A stretch of 64,000 nucleotides of DNA from an uncultured Eggerthellaceae bacterium. Lineage in GTDB: Bacteria > Actinomycetota > Coriobacteriia > Coriobacteriales > Eggerthellaceae. The stretch covers positions 62,001-126,000 of the forward strand of contig CANQRF010000004.1 in NCBI GenBank assembly GCA_947626195.1, given 5' to 3'. The translations under genes were made by a program, and so were the position numbers. Of this stretch, positions 62,147 to 64,000 are shown piece by piece. The notes under the pieces were generated by a model. The model did no database searches. It had not been told where the DNA came from and saw nothing but the letters and a program-made list of their open reading frames with translations. Numbering within the stretch: the first letter of the stretch is position 1; the number at the start of each line of letters is the position of its first letter.

Positions 62147-63433
62147 ATGGCAACCATCGAAGAGGAAGTGACATGGCTCGCGGAGCGCGCCGCGCAGGCG
62201 GCGAAAAAGGTCGCTTTGACAACGGGTGACGAACGAAATGCGGCGCTTCGCGCCATGGCCTCGGCGCTGCGCGAGAGAAGTGCGGAGATCCTCGCGGCGA
62301 ACGCGCGCGATATGGCGGCGGCCGAGGAGGCGAAGACGAAGGAATCGCTTCTCGATCGGCTGCTTCTCACGCCGGAGCGCGTCGAATCGATGGCGGCTGC
62401 GCTTGAAGAGCTCGTGGAGCTTGACGATCCGCTCGGGCGCGTCCTTGAAAAGCGCACGCTCTACAACGGCCTCGAACTCGAGAAGATCTCGGTGCCGCTC
62501 GGGGTGGTCGCGGTGGTATACGAGGCCCGTCCCAACGTGACCGCCGATGCGGCAGGCATCTGCCTCAAGTCGGGCAACGCCTGCATCCTGCGCGGCGGAA
62601 GCCTTGCCGCCGCCTCGAATGAGGCCATCGCCGATGCGCTCTCCCAGGCAGCGGCCTCGTGCGGCATGCCGGAGGGCGCCGTCTCGGCCATAACCACCAC
62701 CGACCGCGAGGCGACCGATGTGCTCATGTCGCTCCATGGCCTCGTGGACGTGCTGATACCGCGCGGAGGTGCGGGCCTCATCAGGCACTGCGTCGAGTGC
62801 TCGCGCGTCCCCGTGATCGAGACGGGCACCGGCAACTGCCATGTCTATGTGCATGAGAGCGCCGATTTCGGCCTTGCCCACGACATCGTGATGAATGCGA
62901 AATGCCGCCGCTACGGCGTGTGCAATGCGGCGGAGTCGCTGCTTGTTGATGCGTCGTGCGCCGAAGAGTTTCTCCCGCGCGTGCTTCCCGATTTGGCGGA
63001 GCGCGGCGTCATGCTCCATTGCGATGGGGCTGCGGGCAAAATCGCCGAAGAGATGAAGCGGCAGGGTGTGGCGATCGATTGGCAGCCGGCGACGGAATAC
63101 GATTGGGAGACGGAATATCTCGCTCCCGAGCTCGCTGTGAAATGCGTGAGCGGCGAAAGCGAGGCGATCGAGCACATCAACGCCTATGGCACGCGCCATT
63201 CGGAGGCGATCGTCGCACGTGACGAGAAGGCTATCGAGCGGTTCTTGCGGGAAGTGGACGCGGCGGTGGTATATGCGAACACCTCGACGGCATTCACCGA
63301 TGGCGGGCAGTTCGGCCTCGGTGCCGAGATAGGCATCTCGACGCAGAAGCTCCATACGCGCGGGCCCTTCGCGCTTGAGGCCCTCACCTCCTATAAATAC
63401 GTCGTGCGGGGAAACGGCCAGGTGCGCGCATGA
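62147..63433 (+). CDS. proA: glutamate-5-semialdehyde dehydrogenase
   Basis: Second proline step, 428 residues. ALDH-like fold: VPLGVVAVVYEARPNVTADA, SGNACILRGGSLAAASNEAI, DVLIPRGGAGLIRHCVECSR, VPVIETGTGNCHVYVHESAD, catalytic Cys in RYGVCNAAESLLVD. ATG 62147 with GGGAAGGAAG upstream. Operon with proB and nadD. Confidence 0.97.
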   Translation: MATIEEEVTWLAERAAQAAKKVALTTGDERNAALRAMASALRERSAEILAANARDMAAAEEAKTKESLLDRLLLTPERVESMAAALEELVELDDPLGRVLEKRTLYNGLELEKISVPLGVVAVVYEARPNVTADAAGICLKSGNACILRGGSLAAASNEAIADALSQAAASCGMPEGAVSAITTTDREATDVLMSLHGLVDVLIPRGGAGLIRHCVECSRVPVIETGTGNCHVYVHESADFGLAHDIVMNAKCRRYGVCNAAESLLVDASCAEEFLPRVLPDLAERGVMLHCDGAAGKIAEEMKRQGVAIDWQPATEYDWETEYLAPELAVKCVSGESEAIEHINAYGTRHSEAIVARDEKAIERFLREVDAAVVYANTSTAFTDGGQFGLGAEIGISTQKLHTRGPFALEALTSYKYVVRGNGQVRA

Positions 63434-64000
63434 CGCCACACGACGTCGGAGAGCGCTTTGCCCATTTGGGGGCCGACGGTGCGCCGTGCAGGCTCGGCAT
63501 CATCGGCGGCACGTTCGATCCCATCCATATCGGACACCTTCTCTGCGCGGAGGAAGCGCGTGCGGCGCTCTCGCTCGACGGCGTGCTCTTCGTTCCGGCC
63601 GGTGTGCCGGTGTTCAAGAAAGACCGCGAGCTGGCGCCCTCCGCCCATCGGCTTGCGATGTGCCGGTTGGCCGTTGCCGACAATCCGGCCTTCGACGTGA
63701 GCCCCGTCGAGATCGAGCGGAAAGGCGACAGCTTCACGAAAGACACGCTGCGCGAGCTGCGGGAATACTTTCCCGAAAACGTGGAGCTGTGCTTTCTCAT
63801 GGGAAGCGATACCGCAGGCACGCTCCTGCGCTGGCGCGAGCCGCAGACGATCGCCCGCTGCGCCACGATCGTCATCGTCGATCGGTTGGGCGAGCAAGCC
63901 GATGCGGCCCTCGACGGGCAGTTGCACGACGCGGGCTTCCACCTCATTCACCTGCGGCTTCCCGACGTCGAGGTCTCCTCGAGCGAGCTGCGCCGCCGTT
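63430..64000 (+). CDS. nadD: nicotinate-nucleotide adenylyltransferase (partial, 3-prime end beyond window)
   Basis: Makes nicotinate adenine dinucleotide in NAD synthesis. The ATG lies inside the proA stop (ATGA). After ~20 extra residues (MTPHDVGERFAHLGADGAPC) the nucleotidyltransferase core starts: LGIIGGTFDPIHIGHLLCAE (HxGH-type motif), FVPAGVPVFKKDRELAPSAH, FLMGSDTAGTLLRW, and DVEVSSSELRRR, the ISSTxxR-type motif, at the edge. 190 residues visible. A fused or adjacent HD-domain (YqeK-like) protein often follows, but lies outside. Confidence 0.95.
   Translation, partial: MTPHDVGERFAHLGADGAPCRLGIIGGTFDPIHIGHLLCAEEARAALSLDGVLFVPAGVPVFKKDRELAPSAHRLAMCRLAVADNPAFDVSPVEIERKGDSFTKDTLRELREYFPENVELCFLMGSDTAGTLLRWREPQTIARCATIVIVDRLGEQADAALDGQLHDAGFHLIHLRLPDVEVSSSELRRR

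Overview
The window reads as ordinary chromosome from a GC-rich anaerobic actinobacterium, most likely class Coriobacteriia (Eggerthellaceae-like). This placement is inferred from the strong G/C third-position bias, the obg-proB-proA-nadD order behind rplU-rpmA, a fused SecDF, queuosine genes queH/queA/tgt, a rubredoxin, a TRAP carboxylate transporter and the NAD-dependent ligase. No rRNA, tRNA or CRISPR array was recognised.

Region 1 (1-8.4 kb) is the most accessory part. It starts with a BceAB-type ABC transporter (permease cut by the window edge), divergent from an OmpR-type response regulator and a sensor kinase. Next come a decayed phage-type GH25 lysozyme with a LysM tail, an orphan SLATT-domain two-TM protein, a LoaP/NusG-like antiterminator, and a CpsD-like tyrosine kinase with its CpsB-like phosphatase. 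No polysaccharide synthesis genes follow.

Region 2 (8.6-22.3 kb) is housekeeping: pheST, glmS, acpS, nnrD, an HdeD-like membrane protein, ligA, yebC, ruvCAB and a small conserved hypothetical. Region 3 (22.3-32.2 kb) has a cold-shock protein with terminator, queuosine genes (queH-queA facing tgt, with a HAD phosphatase), secDF, a DUF1292 protein and two ECF ATPases without EcfT. Region 4 (32.4-44.6 kb) has an AgcS symporter, a 436-bp gap with three tandem 59-bp hairpin repeats, then a BaiN-like flavoprotein, Sua5/YrdC, rpiB, glyA, pth, an ABC-F protein, a YigZ-like protein, a tail-anchored coiled-coil protein, a TRIC-type channel and a zinc phospholipase C-like protein.

Region 5 (44.6-52.5 kb) has lysC-asd (lysC preceded by a small overlapping ORF), a 548-bp gap rich in inverted repeats, rubredoxin, tlyA, an NSS transporter, an SDR and a UPF0210 protein. 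Region 6 (52.6-58.2 kb) is a likely catabolic or uptake unit: a GntR/FCD regulator with a palindromic operator, a shikimate-dehydrogenase-like enzyme and a complete TRAP transporter, all overlapping or tightly spaced. Region 7 (58.4-64 kb) is rplU-rpmA, a clean terminator, then obgE-proB-proA-nadD (nadD cut by the edge).

The best leads are the nested-palindrome element present in two intergenic copies, the three tandem hairpins that keep their pairing through wobbles, the orphan SLATT protein beside phage debris, the LoaP gene facing a structured leader, the SDH/TRAP/GntR unit and the lysC upstream ORF. Several proteins carry low-complexity insertions or tails, some visibly built from DNA tandem repeats. 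I see no complete, clearly new multi-gene system.
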